Assembly (NCBI GenBank): GCA_031732795.1
Contig: JAVMKC010000097.1
Coordinates: 1-64,000 of the forward strand
Length of the DNA: 64,000 nucleotides
Direction of reading: 5' to 3'
Source: Accumulibacter sp031732795
GTDB lineage: Bacteria; Pseudomonadota; Gammaproteobacteria; Burkholderiales; Rhodocyclaceae
Numbering within the stretch: the stretch's first letter is position 1; each line of letters starts with the position of its first letter. Below, piece after piece: positions 17,105 to 26,052 of the stretch. A program made the position numbers and the translations under genes. The notes below the pieces were generated by a model, which saw nothing but the letters and a program-made list of their open reading frames with translations, was not told the origin of the DNA and made no database searches.

Positions 17105-19023
17105 GAGGCAAGTCTGACCGTGGACGACTGGAATGCAGCGCTGTTCGAGCGTTTCAGATGAATCAGCAGGATCGAGATGGCCGCGGGCGTCACGCCTTGA
17201 ATGCGAGCCGCCTGGCCCAGCGTTTGTGGACGATGCAAATGCAATTTCTGCTGCACTTCGCGAGACAGCCCGGAGAGTTGTTGATAGTCGAGGTCTTCTG
17301 GCAGGCGCGTCTCTTCATTGGCCAGATTTCTCGCCACTTCTTCCTGTTGACGTTCGATGTAACCTTGATATTTGGCGGCAATTTCGATCTGCTCGACGAC
17401 CTGCGGGTCGTCAACTCCGGCGCCAAGCGATCCGCCCTGCGTTTGCAGCGTCATCAACGCCGGATAGCTGACCTCCGGGCGGCGCAACAGATCGTGCAGC
17501 GTGTACTCGTGCTCGAGAGGGCGGCCAAAAACGCGTATCGCTTCCCCCTCGGCAAGCCGTGACGGTTGCACCCAGGTGCTCCGGAGCCGCTCCTGTTCGA
17601 CGGCGATCGCCTCCTGTTTACCGCAGAAAGCCGCCCAACGCTCGTCACCGACCAACCCCAGACGTCGACCGTGCTCGGTCAGCCGCCGGTCGGCGTTATC
17701 CTCGCGCAACGACAGACGATATTCTGCGCGACTGGTAAACATCCGGTACGGCTCCGACACCCCGCGGGTGATCAGATCATCGACCAGCACGCCGAGATAA
17801 GCTTCATCCCGGCGCGGCAGCCAAGCCTCTTTTTCCTGCGCGAACAACGCGGCATTGGCCCCGGCCAACAAACCTTGCGCCGCCGCCTCCTCATAGCCGG
17901 TGGTACCGTTGATCTGACCGGCAAAAAACAACCCGGAAATGGCCCGGGTTTCCAGCGACGATTTCAGCGCCCGCGGGTCGAAGTAGTCATACTCGATGGC
18001 ATAGCCCGGCCGCAGAAGATGGCAATTCTCCAAACCGCGCATCGAGCGAACGATCGCCACCTGGACATCGAAGGGCAAACTGGTTGAAATTCCGTTTGGA
18101 TAGACTTCGTTGGTCGCCAAGCCTTCCGGCTCGAGAAAGACGTTATGGCTGTCCTTGCCGGCAAAACGGTGGATTTTGTCTTCGATCGATGGACAGTAGC
18201 GCGGCCCGACGCCTTCGATGACACCGGTGTACATCGGCGAACGATCGAGATTTTCACGGATCAAATCGTGGGTCCGACGATTGGTGCTGGCGATCCAGCA
18301 CGGCAACTGGCGCGGATGCTGTTCCGGTCGCCCCAGAAACGAGAATACCGGCAACGGTTGATCGGAATGCTGTTCGACGAGGCAGGAAAAATCGATCGTC
18401 CGGCCATCGAGTCGCGGCGGGGTGCCGGTCTTCAAGCGACCGACCGGCAGTTGCAACTCGCGCAAGCGCGTCGCCAGCGTACAGGACGCCGGGTCGCCCA
18501 TCCGTCCGCCGGAACAATTCGTCAAACCCACGTGAATCAGGCCGTTCAGAAACGTCCCGGCGGTGAGGACCACGGCGCGACTGGCAAAAGCGATACCGAG
18601 CTGACTGACCACGCCGGTCACCCGATCGCCTTCGAGCAGCAGATCGTCGCACGCTTGCGCGAAGATGGTCAGATTCGGTTGATTCTCGAGACGCCGTCGA
18701 ATCGCCTGCCGGTACAGCACCCGATCGGCTTGCGCGCGCGTCGCGCGCACCGCCGGCCCCTTGCTGGAATTCAGAATCCGGAACTGGATCCCTGCTTCGT
18801 CGGTAGCCTCGGCCATCGCGCCGCCCAAGGCGTCGATCTCCTTGACCAGATGGCCTTTGCCGATTCCGCCGATCGACGGATTGCAGCTCATCGTACCCAA
18901 CGTTTCGAGATTGTGCGTCAACAGCAAGGTCTTGGCGCCCATGCGTGCGGCAGCCAGCGCCGCCTCGCTGCCGGCGTGCCCACCACCCACGACGATGACC
19001 TCGAACCGGTCAGCCAGAAACAT
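17101..19023 (-). CDS. mnmG: tRNA uridine-5-carboxymethylaminomethyl(34) synthesis protein MnmG
   Basis: The FAD-containing subunit (GidA) that with MnmE builds cmnm5U at tRNA wobble position 34, 640 residues. The dinucleotide fold is VIVVGGGHAGSEAALAA at residues 9-25, followed by the family signature SCNPSIGGIGKGHLVKEID and the second signature GPRYCPSIEDK with its catalytic cysteine. It heads the mnmG-rsmG-parA-parB operon. Confidence 0.96.
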   Translation of the reverse strand: MFLADRFEVIVVGGGHAGSEAALAAARMGAKTLLLTHNLETLGTMSCNPSIGGIGKGHLVKEIDALGGAMAEATDEAGIQFRILNSSKGPAVRATRAQADRVLYRQAIRRRLENQPNLTIFAQACDDLLLEGDRVTGVVSQLGIAFASRAVVLTAGTFLNGLIHVGLTNCSGGRMGDPASCTLATRLRELQLPVGRLKTGTPPRLDGRTIDFSCLVEQHSDQPLPVFSFLGRPEQHPRQLPCWIASTNRRTHDLIRENLDRSPMYTGVIEGVGPRYCPSIEDKIHRFAGKDSHNVFLEPEGLATNEVYPNGISTSLPFDVQVAIVRSMRGLENCHLLRPGYAIEYDYFDPRALKSSLETRAISGLFFAGQINGTTGYEEAAAQGLLAGANAALFAQEKEAWLPRRDEAYLGVLVDDLITRGVSEPYRMFTSRAEYRLSLREDNADRRLTEHGRRLGLVGDERWAAFCGKQEAIAVEQERLRSTWVQPSRLAEGEAIRVFGRPLEHEYTLHDLLRRPEVSYPALMTLQTQGGSLGAGVDDPQVVEQIEIAAKYQGYIERQQEEVARNLANEETRLPEDLDYQQLSGLSREVQQKLHLHRPQTLGQAARIQGVTPAAISILLIHLKRSNSAAFQSSTVRLAS

Positions 19024-19081
19024 GGCAAACCCTATGAAATCTCAGCATTTTTGACCAGCCGGCCATCCTTGGAAGAGCGCG

Positions 19082-19111
19082 ATTCTACGCCACATCGCGG
19101 AAAGACAACAA
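19082..19111 (-). promoter_or_regulatory. Possible promoter of the mnmG-rsmG-parAB operon
   Basis: Minus-strand TTGTTG (19111-19106) and TAGAAT (19087-19082) are separated by 18 bases. The start codon of mnmG is about 60 bases downstream. Confidence 0.45.
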
Positions 19112-19311
19112 GTTGCGACGCCGCCCTTGCGCCGGCCACGTGCTGGTTTCCCGGTTTTCTGGTTTTCAAGCTCCCCCGGGGAATCCCATTCGTCGCAACA
19201 CCAGCTTGCGGACGCGAGCTTCGCGCATCAAATCGGATGTGGAAAGAAAGCGCTCCAGAATCGTCCTCCCAGGGCAAAACTGAACGATCCGAAAAAGGAC
19301 GGAACAATCAG

Positions 19312-19331
19312 AATAATAATCAATCTCATTT
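19312..19331 (+). promoter_or_regulatory. Candidate Fur box upstream of the iron-binding protein gene
   Basis: aataataatcaatctcattt differs at two positions from the common Fur operator form aatgataatcattctcattt. It lies 72-91 bases before the start of the periplasmic iron-binding protein, in the leader where a promoter is expected. Iron-dependent repression is therefore likely, by inference from the family. Confidence 0.55.
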
Positions 19332-19402
19332 ACAACTTGCTCGCATTTTTTTACCATCGGCGTTCCGTCAACCGCTCGTCTTCGTCATCCGAGGTTTCTG
19401 CA

Positions 19403-20428
19403 ATGAAAGCAAACGCCATATTCGCCAGCGCCCTGCTGGGATTGTCACTGTGCATCACCCATGCCGTCCGGGCAGAAGAAGCGGTGTTGAATCTCTACTC
19501 GGCACGCCACTACCAGACCGATGAAGCGCTGTATAAGGAATTCACGCAACGCACCGGCATCGTCATTAAACGCATCGAGGGCAAGGAAGACGAACTCCTC
19601 GAACGCCTGCGCAACGAGGGCAGCAACAGTCCGGCAGACGTTTTTCTGACCGTCGACGCCAGTCGGCTGGCCGCGGCGCAGGACTTGGGGCTGTTCGCAC
19701 CCATCCGCTCGTCAATTCTCGAGACGCGAATCCCGGGGCATTTGCGCACCCAGAGCTGGTTTGCCTTTTCGACGCGTGCCCGGGTGATCGTCTACGCCAA
19801 GGACAGCGTCAAACCCGACGAAATCCGCACTTACAGCGACCTGGCGAAACCGGGTTTACGCGGCAAAATCTGTTCACGATCCGGCTCGCATCCGTACAAC
19901 TTGTCGTTGATGGCGGCGATCATCGCGCATCAAGGCGAAACCGCGGCAGAAAACTGGGCCAAGGGAGTGGTCGCCAATTTCGCCCGACCGCCAAAAGGAG
20001 GCGACACCGACCAGATTCTGGCGGTCGCCACGGGCGAATGCGCGGTGGCGCTGGCCAACACCTACTATCTGGCGCGCCTGCTGCGTTCCAACAAACCAGA
20101 AGAACGCAAAGCCATGGAACGAATCGCCGTCGTCTGGCCCGATCAGGCCGGCTACGGAACGCACATCAACGTTTCGGGCGGCGGCGTGCTCAAAACGGCA
20201 CCGCACCGGGACGCGGCGGTCAAATTTCTCGAATACCTGGCCAGCGATCAGGCGCAACGTCATTTCGCCGACGGCAACAATGAATGGCCGGCCGTACCCG
20301 GCGTCAAGATCGACAATCCGGCGCTGACCACGCTCGGCGCATTCAAGGCCGACAAGTTGCCCGTCGGTTCGCTGGCCACGTATCGGGCCAAAGCGCAGAT
20401 GATTTTCGACCGGGTCGGCTATCGTTGA
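19403..20428 (+). CDS. Ferric iron ABC transporter, periplasmic binding protein
   Basis: A 341-residue FbpA/FutA-type binding protein for Fe(III). The signal peptide spans MKANAIFASALLGLSLCITHAVRA. Mature features include LYSARHYQTDEALYKEF at the N-terminus, TRARVIVYA, GKICSRSGSHPYN and the adjacent tyrosine ligands in ALANTYYLARLL. The ATG at 19403 has gagg upstream. The matching permease is on the other strand and converges tail to tail with it (17 bases between stops), and the ATPase lies beyond a foreign insertion. A Fur-like operator precedes it. Confidence 0.92.
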   Translation: MKANAIFASALLGLSLCITHAVRAEEAVLNLYSARHYQTDEALYKEFTQRTGIVIKRIEGKEDELLERLRNEGSNSPADVFLTVDASRLAAAQDLGLFAPIRSSILETRIPGHLRTQSWFAFSTRARVIVYAKDSVKPDEIRTYSDLAKPGLRGKICSRSGSHPYNLSLMAAIIAHQGETAAENWAKGVVANFARPPKGGDTDQILAVATGECAVALANTYYLARLLRSNKPEERKAMERIAVVWPDQAGYGTHINVSGGGVLKTAPHRDAAVKFLEYLASDQAQRHFADGNNEWPAVPGVKIDNPALTTLGAFKADKLPVGSLATYRAKAQMIFDRVGYR

Positions 20429-20445
20429 CGGACGGCGGATGACGG

Positions 20446-22080
20446 TCAGCGCCGACTGCGAACGATTTGTCGGGAAAGGACGATCAAGGGCAACAGCCCG
20501 ACGGCGACGATCCCCAACGAGACACTCGCCGCTTCGGCCAAACGCTCGTCGGCGGCCAGGTTGTACGCCTGCGTCGCCAGCGTGTCGAAGTCGAATGGCC
20601 GCATCACCAACGTCGCCGGCAACTCTTTCATTACATCGACGAAAACCAGCAGCGTCGCGCTGAAGACGCTGCCGCGCAGCATCGGCAGATGCACCCGGCG
20701 TAGCGTCGCCGTTGGCGTCAACCCCAAACCGCGCGCCGCATCGTCCATGTTGGCGGTGATCTTGCCCAGGCTGCTGTCGACGCTTTGCAAGGCGACTGCC
20801 AGAAAGCGCACCAGATAGGCATAGATCAGCGCGGCGATGCCGCCGGTCAGGATCAATCCCGGATTGCTGCCAAACCACAGTTGCCATTGCGCGTTCAGCC
20901 AATGGTCCAGCCGGGTCACCGGAATCAATACCCCGACAGCGATCACAGATCCGGGAACGGCATAACCCAGGCCGACCAGCCGGTTCAACGCCGGCGCCAA
21001 GCGGCCGCGCGACAGCCGGGCGCCATAAGCCAGCAGGACGGCCAGCACCACCGCCAGCAGAGCGGTCAGCCCGGCAAGCAGGACACTATGCCGTGCCAGC
21101 ACCAGGAAATGCCCGACCGCCGGCCGCTCGGCCTCGTCAACAACGAGCCGCAACAATAAAGCCGCCGGCAGCAGAAAGCCAAAGCCCAGCGGCAAGGCAC
21201 AGACCACTGCCGCCAGCCCGCCACGCCAGCCGGACAGACGATGGCCCACCGGCCGGCGATGACGGCCAGTGGTGTCATTGAAACGGGCATGCCCCCGCCA
21301 AAGCCGCTCAAAGAACAGCAACACCGCGACGCACGACAACAACGCGGCCGCCAATTGCGCAGCAGCGAGACGGTCCCCGAGCGAAAACCAGGCCCGATAG
21401 ATGCCGGTGGTGAACGTCTGCACGCCGAAGTACGCCACCGTTCCGTAATCGGCCAGCGTTTCCATCAACGCCAAGGTCATTCCAGCGACGATCGCCGGTC
21501 GGGCCAACGGCAGCGAAACACGGAAAAAACCACGCCAAGGACCACAGCCCAGCGTGCGTGAAACTTCGAGCATGCCGCTCGCCCGTTCGAGAAACGCCGT
21601 CCGAGTCAGCAGATAAACGTAGGGATACAGCACCCCCACGAACATCGCCGCCGCGCCACCCAGGCTGCGCACATCGGGAAACCAGTAGTCGCCCTTCCGC
21701 CACTGGAAAAACTCGCGCAACCCGCTCTGCAACGGCCCGGAAAACTGCAGGAAATCGGTATATACGTAAGCCAGCACATAAGCCGGCATGGCCATCGGCA
21801 GGATCAACGCCCATTCGAACAGTCGCCGCCCGGGAAAATCGTGCATCGCCGTCAGCCAGGCGCAAGCCACGCCGACGACGACGACACCGACGGCCACCGG
21901 CACCGACAACGCTACGGTGTTGAACAGATAATCCGGCAAGACGGTGGCTGCCAGATGCGCCCAGGTCGCACGAGTACCACCTGAAAAAAGATGAGTAAAA
22001 ACATGCGCCACCGGCAGGCCGATCACGGCGGCGGTCAGCAACGAGATGACGAGTAAAGGAGAGATACGCGTTCGGCTCAC
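20446..22080 (-). CDS. Ferric iron ABC transporter permease
   Basis: A fused double permease of 544 residues with about twelve membrane helices, FbpB/SfuB type. Two copies of the EAA-like cytoplasmic loop are visible, one at LEVSRTLGCGPWRGFFRVSLP and one near DDAARGLGLTPTATLRRVHLP. It starts at GTG 22080. In many genomes fbpA, fbpB and fbpC are one operon; here the permease is reversed, and a cassette with a Fic gene sits immediately upstream, separating it from the ATPase gene and probably from its original promoter region. Confidence 0.92.
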   Translation of the reverse strand: MSRTRISPLLVISLLTAAVIGLPVAHVFTHLFSGGTRATWAHLAATVLPDYLFNTVALSVPVAVGVVVVGVACAWLTAMHDFPGRRLFEWALILPMAMPAYVLAYVYTDFLQFSGPLQSGLREFFQWRKGDYWFPDVRSLGGAAAMFVGVLYPYVYLLTRTAFLERASGMLEVSRTLGCGPWRGFFRVSLPLARPAIVAGMTLALMETLADYGTVAYFGVQTFTTGIYRAWFSLGDRLAAAQLAAALLSCVAVLLFFERLWRGHARFNDTTGRHRRPVGHRLSGWRGGLAAVVCALPLGFGFLLPAALLLRLVVDEAERPAVGHFLVLARHSVLLAGLTALLAVVLAVLLAYGARLSRGRLAPALNRLVGLGYAVPGSVIAVGVLIPVTRLDHWLNAQWQLWFGSNPGLILTGGIAALIYAYLVRFLAVALQSVDSSLGKITANMDDAARGLGLTPTATLRRVHLPMLRGSVFSATLLVFVDVMKELPATLVMRPFDFDTLATQAYNLAADERLAEAASVSLGIVAVGLLPLIVLSRQIVRSRR

Positions 22081-22110
22081 AAATAGTCGATTCTGTAAAG
22101 GTTGCCCGAG

Positions 22111-22176
22111 GCATACGTCTGAGTTCAGGGACGCGCCACCGATAGGCGGAGCGTCCCCTGCAACGATGGGCTAGCC
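22111..22176 (-). other. Degenerate integron attC site of the Fic cassette
   Basis: This 66-base palindromic segment follows the Fic gene and its stop codon TAG is inside the left core. It matches the clear attC at 62650-62716: acgtctga-ttca near one end, acgatggg near the other, and paired arms around ggacgc/gcgtcc in between. The cores have decayed: gcatacg and ggctagcc instead of gcctaac and gttaggc. The position, size and stop-in-core arrangement are those of a gene cassette. Confidence 0.65.
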
Positions 22177-23535
22177 GCCGAAATGCTTCTCGACGACCTC
22201 TTGGATGAACCGCCTGGAAACAGACTCCACCTTTTCTGTGCGCGTGTTTCCATTCTTGGCTTTCACCACAAAGGCTTCCTCGTCAAACTTGTACCCGATC
22301 TCGACAAAGGATGGGACATTTGGAGCAGACAAAGCATCAAGCCTCTCGTAGTGGAATGATCCCGGCGGTTCTTCACGGCTGATATGTAGCGTTACGTCAG
22401 CCTTACCTTTCATCGCGTAGCTGGGTGACCCGAAGAAGAACAGGTAGCGACTGGCGTGCCCGCTACGAAAATCGAGCCGGAAAAACCATGTCTTTTTGGC
22501 TGAGCCAAAGTTCTTGAGCGATAGATATTTCTCGAACTCAAGCATGCCAAAGTCGCGAAAATAGACCTCACCCAAATCGCTTGACGCAGCAAGGAACTCA
22601 ACATTCTGTTTGAATAAGCTCTTTAGAAGCTCCATTGCGCTCTTCCAGACCTCATATTGATTTGAGGCACGAGCCTTCTCTTTCTGGTCGAACTTGCTAG
22701 CAAGAGACTTAGCCCATTCGATCTTTTCCCTCTGCTCCTTGGCAGCCTCTTCGTATTCCTCCAGGCTCTCTTCGACACACTCCGCGATTAAGGAAACGAA
22801 AGGGGTTAAGTCGGAGGCTTGCGAAAACTCTAGAGCATCGTAGTACCTGAGACGGTCTTCTCTAGTGACCACGGCAATGGGAAAGCCAAAACGCATAAGA
22901 ACGAGGTTCATCAACAACCTTGCCACCCGACCGTTCCCGTCAATGAATGGATGGATAGTAACGAACCAAGTGTGTGCCGCACTTGCGGCCAGTAATGCCT
23001 CTGCGGGTTCGAATAGATCGCCGGGAACACTAGCTTTTTGTAGCCACTGGCCAAACTGGTCCATGTCGCCTGCGACAGATTCCGGCGCGGGCGGATTGAA
23101 CTGAGAGCCTCCGATTTCGACATTTACCGATCTATATCGGCCTGCGTCGTTGTCATTGATACCCTTAAGTACCAGCAGATGAATTTGACGGACATCGGAC
23201 TCGGTAATGGGGCGACTGGGATTTGCTGCAAGCTCTTCAAGAAAGTCGAGGGCTGCCGATAGGTTCTTCGCTTCGGCTTGGTCCTTTAGTGGCTTTCCAG
23301 TAATTGTGAGGCCAAGCTCTACGACGGTTCGCGTTTCGCCAACGTTCAGCGAATTTCCTTCAATCGCATTCGAGTGGTATATGTTCTTAATACGAAAGTA
23401 GTTTCTGATCGTATTCAACACTTCGGGAGTTAACGATCCAGTCGCACGCATTGATGAAACGCGCTGTCCAATTCCCATGAGTAGGGCAAACTGCGACGGC
23501 TCTACGTCGTAGGGGGTTCCCTTAATCTGTGACAT
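22171..23535 (-). CDS. Fic-domain AMPylase-type protein in a relic integron cassette
   Basis: A 454-residue protein with a Fic domain, expected to transfer AMP or another phosphate-containing group to a target protein. The active site is HPFIDGNGRVAR at residues 195-206, complete with His, Asn and both Arg. The auto-inhibitory motif S-x-x-x-E-G is present as SNAIEG at 55-60, before the Fic core, so it is a class II Fic. Residues from about 260 onward, including a coiled stretch (ESLEEYEEAAKEQREKIEWAKS) and a C-terminal region with RSGHASRYLFFFGSP, are not a known domain to me. The ATG at 23535 follows ccggag. It forms a gene cassette with the degenerate attC at its 3' end and its base composition is lower in GC than its neighbours. 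Confidence 0.9.
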   Translation of the reverse strand: MSQIKGTPYDVEPSQFALLMGIGQRVSSMRATGSLTPEVLNTIRNYFRIKNIYHSNAIEGNSLNVGETRTVVELGLTITGKPLKDQAEAKNLSAALDFLEELAANPSRPITESDVRQIHLLVLKGINDNDAGRYRSVNVEIGGSQFNPPAPESVAGDMDQFGQWLQKASVPGDLFEPAEALLAASAAHTWFVTIHPFIDGNGRVARLLMNLVLMRFGFPIAVVTREDRLRYYDALEFSQASDLTPFVSLIAECVEESLEEYEEAAKEQREKIEWAKSLASKFDQKEKARASNQYEVWKSAMELLKSLFKQNVEFLAASSDLGEVYFRDFGMLEFEKYLSLKNFGSAKKTWFFRLDFRSGHASRYLFFFGSPSYAMKGKADVTLHISREEPPGSFHYERLDALSAPNVPSFVEIGYKFDEEAFVVKAKNGNTRTEKVESVSRRFIQEVVEKHFGG

Positions 23536-23592
23536 AGAAACTCCGGATAGAAGAAACGAAACAGTCAGTGTAGAGCACGGCCACCGGCGGCT

Positions 23593-23930
23593 AATCGGAA
23601 TAGGAAGCAGCCTCGCAGCCTTCCCTCTCGCACCACCGGACAAACAGGTCATGTATATCCGGCAGTTCGAGGAATTGAATTCCTACCGTGCGGGTGCAAA
23701 TTCGTTAGTCCCAAGTTAATGAAGAAGCGCAATAGCTAATGCCGGTGTTTTCGACAACCGCCATGGACCCCGTGCCGACTGGCCGGTGTTCCACGCTTCG
23801 CGGACCGATACGTCACGTTTGCGCAGTTCCCGGTAGCCGGCCGGTCCCCATTGTTTCCAGAGAGTTCAGCGCAACTTGCGTCGTACCCACTGGTCAATAT
23901 CGCGCATAGGACTCAGCATCTCGGCAAGGC
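23593..23930 (-). pseudogene. Remnant of a group II intron (3' end and maturase C-terminus)
   Basis: On the minus strand from about 23907 the frame reads IDQWVRRKLR, a stop in place of the usual Cys, then TLWKQW, YRELRKR, WNTGQSARGPWRLSKTPALAIAL. After one frameshift it continues as INLGLTNLH. This is the characteristic C-terminal end of group II intron maturases. It is followed by the usual post-ORF sequence encoding RPVCPGGARG-like residues and by a small stem (ggaag/cttcc) ending cctattccgat, comparable to the intron 3' end. The 5' intron, the RT core and most of the RNA are gone. It abuts the start of the Fic cassette. Confidence 0.7.
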
Positions 23931-24233
23931 CGAATCAGATAATCGGCGGAAAACAATTGTAATGACCAGACCGGCCGCCCAAACCGTGCGAACGACTTGG
24001 CGGTCATGAACCTCGGTCGGAGGGGACATCGGTTCAGCATGGGTTCATGAGAATTATAATTGACGAGCGAAGCCAATCGTGCCCGCACCAAGCCGGTGAA
24101 GGCCATCGCGCAGGACTGACTTGATCATCGAGTCTGGCTGACAAGATGAAGTTTGCTCAAATTTATTACATTGATTTAAAACAAAATCTACAGCCAATCC
24201 GGCCACACCCCTCAACTCCTGCTCCCCACACCG
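23931..24233. other. Gap before the iron ABC ATPase
   Basis: No gene is seen between the intron remnant and the ATPase. The segment is AT-rich near 24140-24200. A stretch around 24045-24065 (tgagaattataattgac) vaguely resembles half of a Fur operator but lies about 170 bases from the start and is not called. Confidence 0.4.
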
Positions 24234-25343
24234 ATGGCGCATCTCGAACTTGATCATATCGTCCAGCGCCACGGTCGCACTACCGTCGTTGATGGCGTCA
24301 GTTTCCGGGTCGATAGCGGCGATATCGCTTGCCTGCTCGGCCCATCGGGCTGCGGCAAGACGACCTTGTTGCGCGGCATCGCCGGGTTCGAAGAACTGGT
24401 TGCCGGCGAAATTCGCCTGCGGAACCGTCTGGTCAGTCGTCACGGCTGGCGTCTGGCTCCGGAAAAACGGCAGATCGGCATGGTGTTTCAGGATTACGCC
24501 TTGTTTCCGCATCTCACCGTCGCCGGCAATGTCGGCTTCGGTCTCAGCGCTCTGCCGGCTGGCGAGCGCCGGCAACGCATCACCGAGTGGTTGTCGACCG
24601 TCGGCCTGCCCGACCAGGGCGACAAATACCCGCACCAGCTGTCCGGTGGCCAGCAGCAGCGGGTGGCATTGGCCCGGGCATTGGCCCCGCGGCCGCAACT
24701 GGTCCTGCTCGACGAACCGTTTTCGAATCTGGACATCGATCTTCGCGAGCGCTTGGCGCTGGAAGTGCGCGAAATCCTTAAAAGACAAGGCATCACAGCG
24801 GTGCTGGTCACCCATGACCAGCACGAGGCGTTCGCCATGGCCGACTGGATCGGGGTGATGACCGACGGCATCATCCAGCAATGGGATACGCCGTACCGGA
24901 TTTATCACCAGCCGAATAATCGACAAGTCGCCGATTTCATTGGCCAGGGTGTATTTTTGCCGGGCGTGCTCGGTGCCGACGGCCGCGTCGAAATCGAACT
25001 GGGCGTTTTGTCGGCACGGCCATTGCCGGAAAACCCGTCAACCGATGATCGAAACGAACGGCAACGTTCGGTGACCGTTCTGCTCCGCCCCGACGACATC
25101 ATCCACGACGATCGTTCGCCATTGCGCGCCGAAGTGCGCCACAAGGCGTTCCGCGGCGCGGAAATCCTTTACACCCTGCGTCTGGCCAGCGGTCGCGAAG
25201 TGTTGTCCCTGGTGCCTTCGCATCACGACCACGCCATCGGCGAACGGATCGGCATCCGCACCGATATCGATCACGTGGTCGCTTTCCCTGATCACCGTGC
25301 CGTTCCGTCGGCTGAACACGCACCGCAAGTGCCGCGATCATGA
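24234..25343 (+). CDS. Ferric iron ABC transporter ATP-binding protein
   Basis: A 369-residue FbpC-type ATPase. It has Walker A GPSGCGKTT, Q-loop VFQDYALFPHLT, signature LSGGQQQRVALARAL, Walker B LVLLDEPFSNLD and the H-loop in VTHDQHEA, then a C-terminal TOBE-like regulatory domain (TVLLRPDDII near residue 280). It completes the FbpABC system although it is separated from the permease by about 2.2 kb of inserted sequence. Its last codon overlaps the aat start (ATGA), so it is co-transcribed with aat and bpt. Confidence 0.93.
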   Translation: MAHLELDHIVQRHGRTTVVDGVSFRVDSGDIACLLGPSGCGKTTLLRGIAGFEELVAGEIRLRNRLVSRHGWRLAPEKRQIGMVFQDYALFPHLTVAGNVGFGLSALPAGERRQRITEWLSTVGLPDQGDKYPHQLSGGQQQRVALARALAPRPQLVLLDEPFSNLDIDLRERLALEVREILKRQGITAVLVTHDQHEAFAMADWIGVMTDGIIQQWDTPYRIYHQPNNRQVADFIGQGVFLPGVLGADGRVEIELGVLSARPLPENPSTDDRNERQRSVTVLLRPDDIIHDDRSPLRAEVRHKAFRGAEILYTLRLASGREVLSLVPSHHDHAIGERIGIRTDIDHVVAFPDHRAVPSAEHAPQVPRS

Positions 25344-26047
25344 TTCCCTGGCTCGAGGAAAGAAGCGCGTTCCCACCGCTGGCCCGCGCGCTGCGCGAGC
25401 CGAACGGTCTGCTCTGCGCCGGCGGCGACCTGACCCCGGAACGATTATTGACCGCGTATCGACACGGCATCTTCCCGTGGTATTCACCGGGAGAGCCGAT
25501 TCTGTGGTGGAGCCCGGATCCGCGCATGGTATTGTTGCCGGAAGAATTTCGCATTTCCCGCTCGCTACGCCGCGTCCTGCGGGGCGAGAACTACCAGGTC
25601 AGACTCGACAGCGATTTCCCGGCGGTGATCCACGCCTGCGCGACGACGCCACGCGCCGGTCAGCATGGCACCTGGCTCAGCCAGGAGATGCAACAGGCGT
25701 ACTGTCGGCTCTTTGAACTCGGCATCGCCCACTCGGTCGAAACCTGGGTTTCCGGTCGCCTGGTCGGCGGTCTTTACGGTGTGGCGATCGGACGAATGTT
25801 CTATGGAGAATCCATGTTTTCACGGCTCACCGACGCTTCCAAGATCGCCATGGCGCACTTGGTCCGTCATCTGACAGAGGAAGGATTCGGGATGATCGAT
25901 TGCCAGATGAAAACGCCGCACCTGGCCTCGCTCGGCGCGCGTGAGATCTCGCGTGCCGCTTTCATCGAACGTCTGCGCGAGCTGGTCGCCGGCGACCGGC
26001 CACCCGCACGCTGGCCGGTCGATGCCGCCCGGTCAGACTGGACCTGA
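25340..26047 (+). CDS. aat: Leucyl/phenylalanyl-tRNA--protein transferase
   Basis: The N-end-rule enzyme that adds Leu or Phe to proteins with N-terminal Lys or Arg, 235 residues. Family signatures GLLCAGGDLTPERLL (residues 25-40), PWYSPGEPILWWSPDPR and VETWVSGRLVGGLYGVAIG are intact, as is GESMFS. It overlaps fbpC by four bases and precedes bpt by five. Confidence 0.96.
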   Translation: MIPWLEERSAFPPLARALREPNGLLCAGGDLTPERLLTAYRHGIFPWYSPGEPILWWSPDPRMVLLPEEFRISRSLRRVLRGENYQVRLDSDFPAVIHACATTPRAGQHGTWLSQEMQQAYCRLFELGIAHSVETWVSGRLVGGLYGVAIGRMFYGESMFSRLTDASKIAMAHLVRHLTEEGFGMIDCQMKTPHLASLGAREISRAAFIERLRELVAGDRPPARWPVDAARSDWT

Positions 26048-26052
26048 AACGC

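Noticed and set aside
24045..24065. AT-rich palindrome-like stretch considered as a Fur box before the iron ATPase
   Set aside because: Only half of the operator aligns and the distance to the start is about 170 bases.
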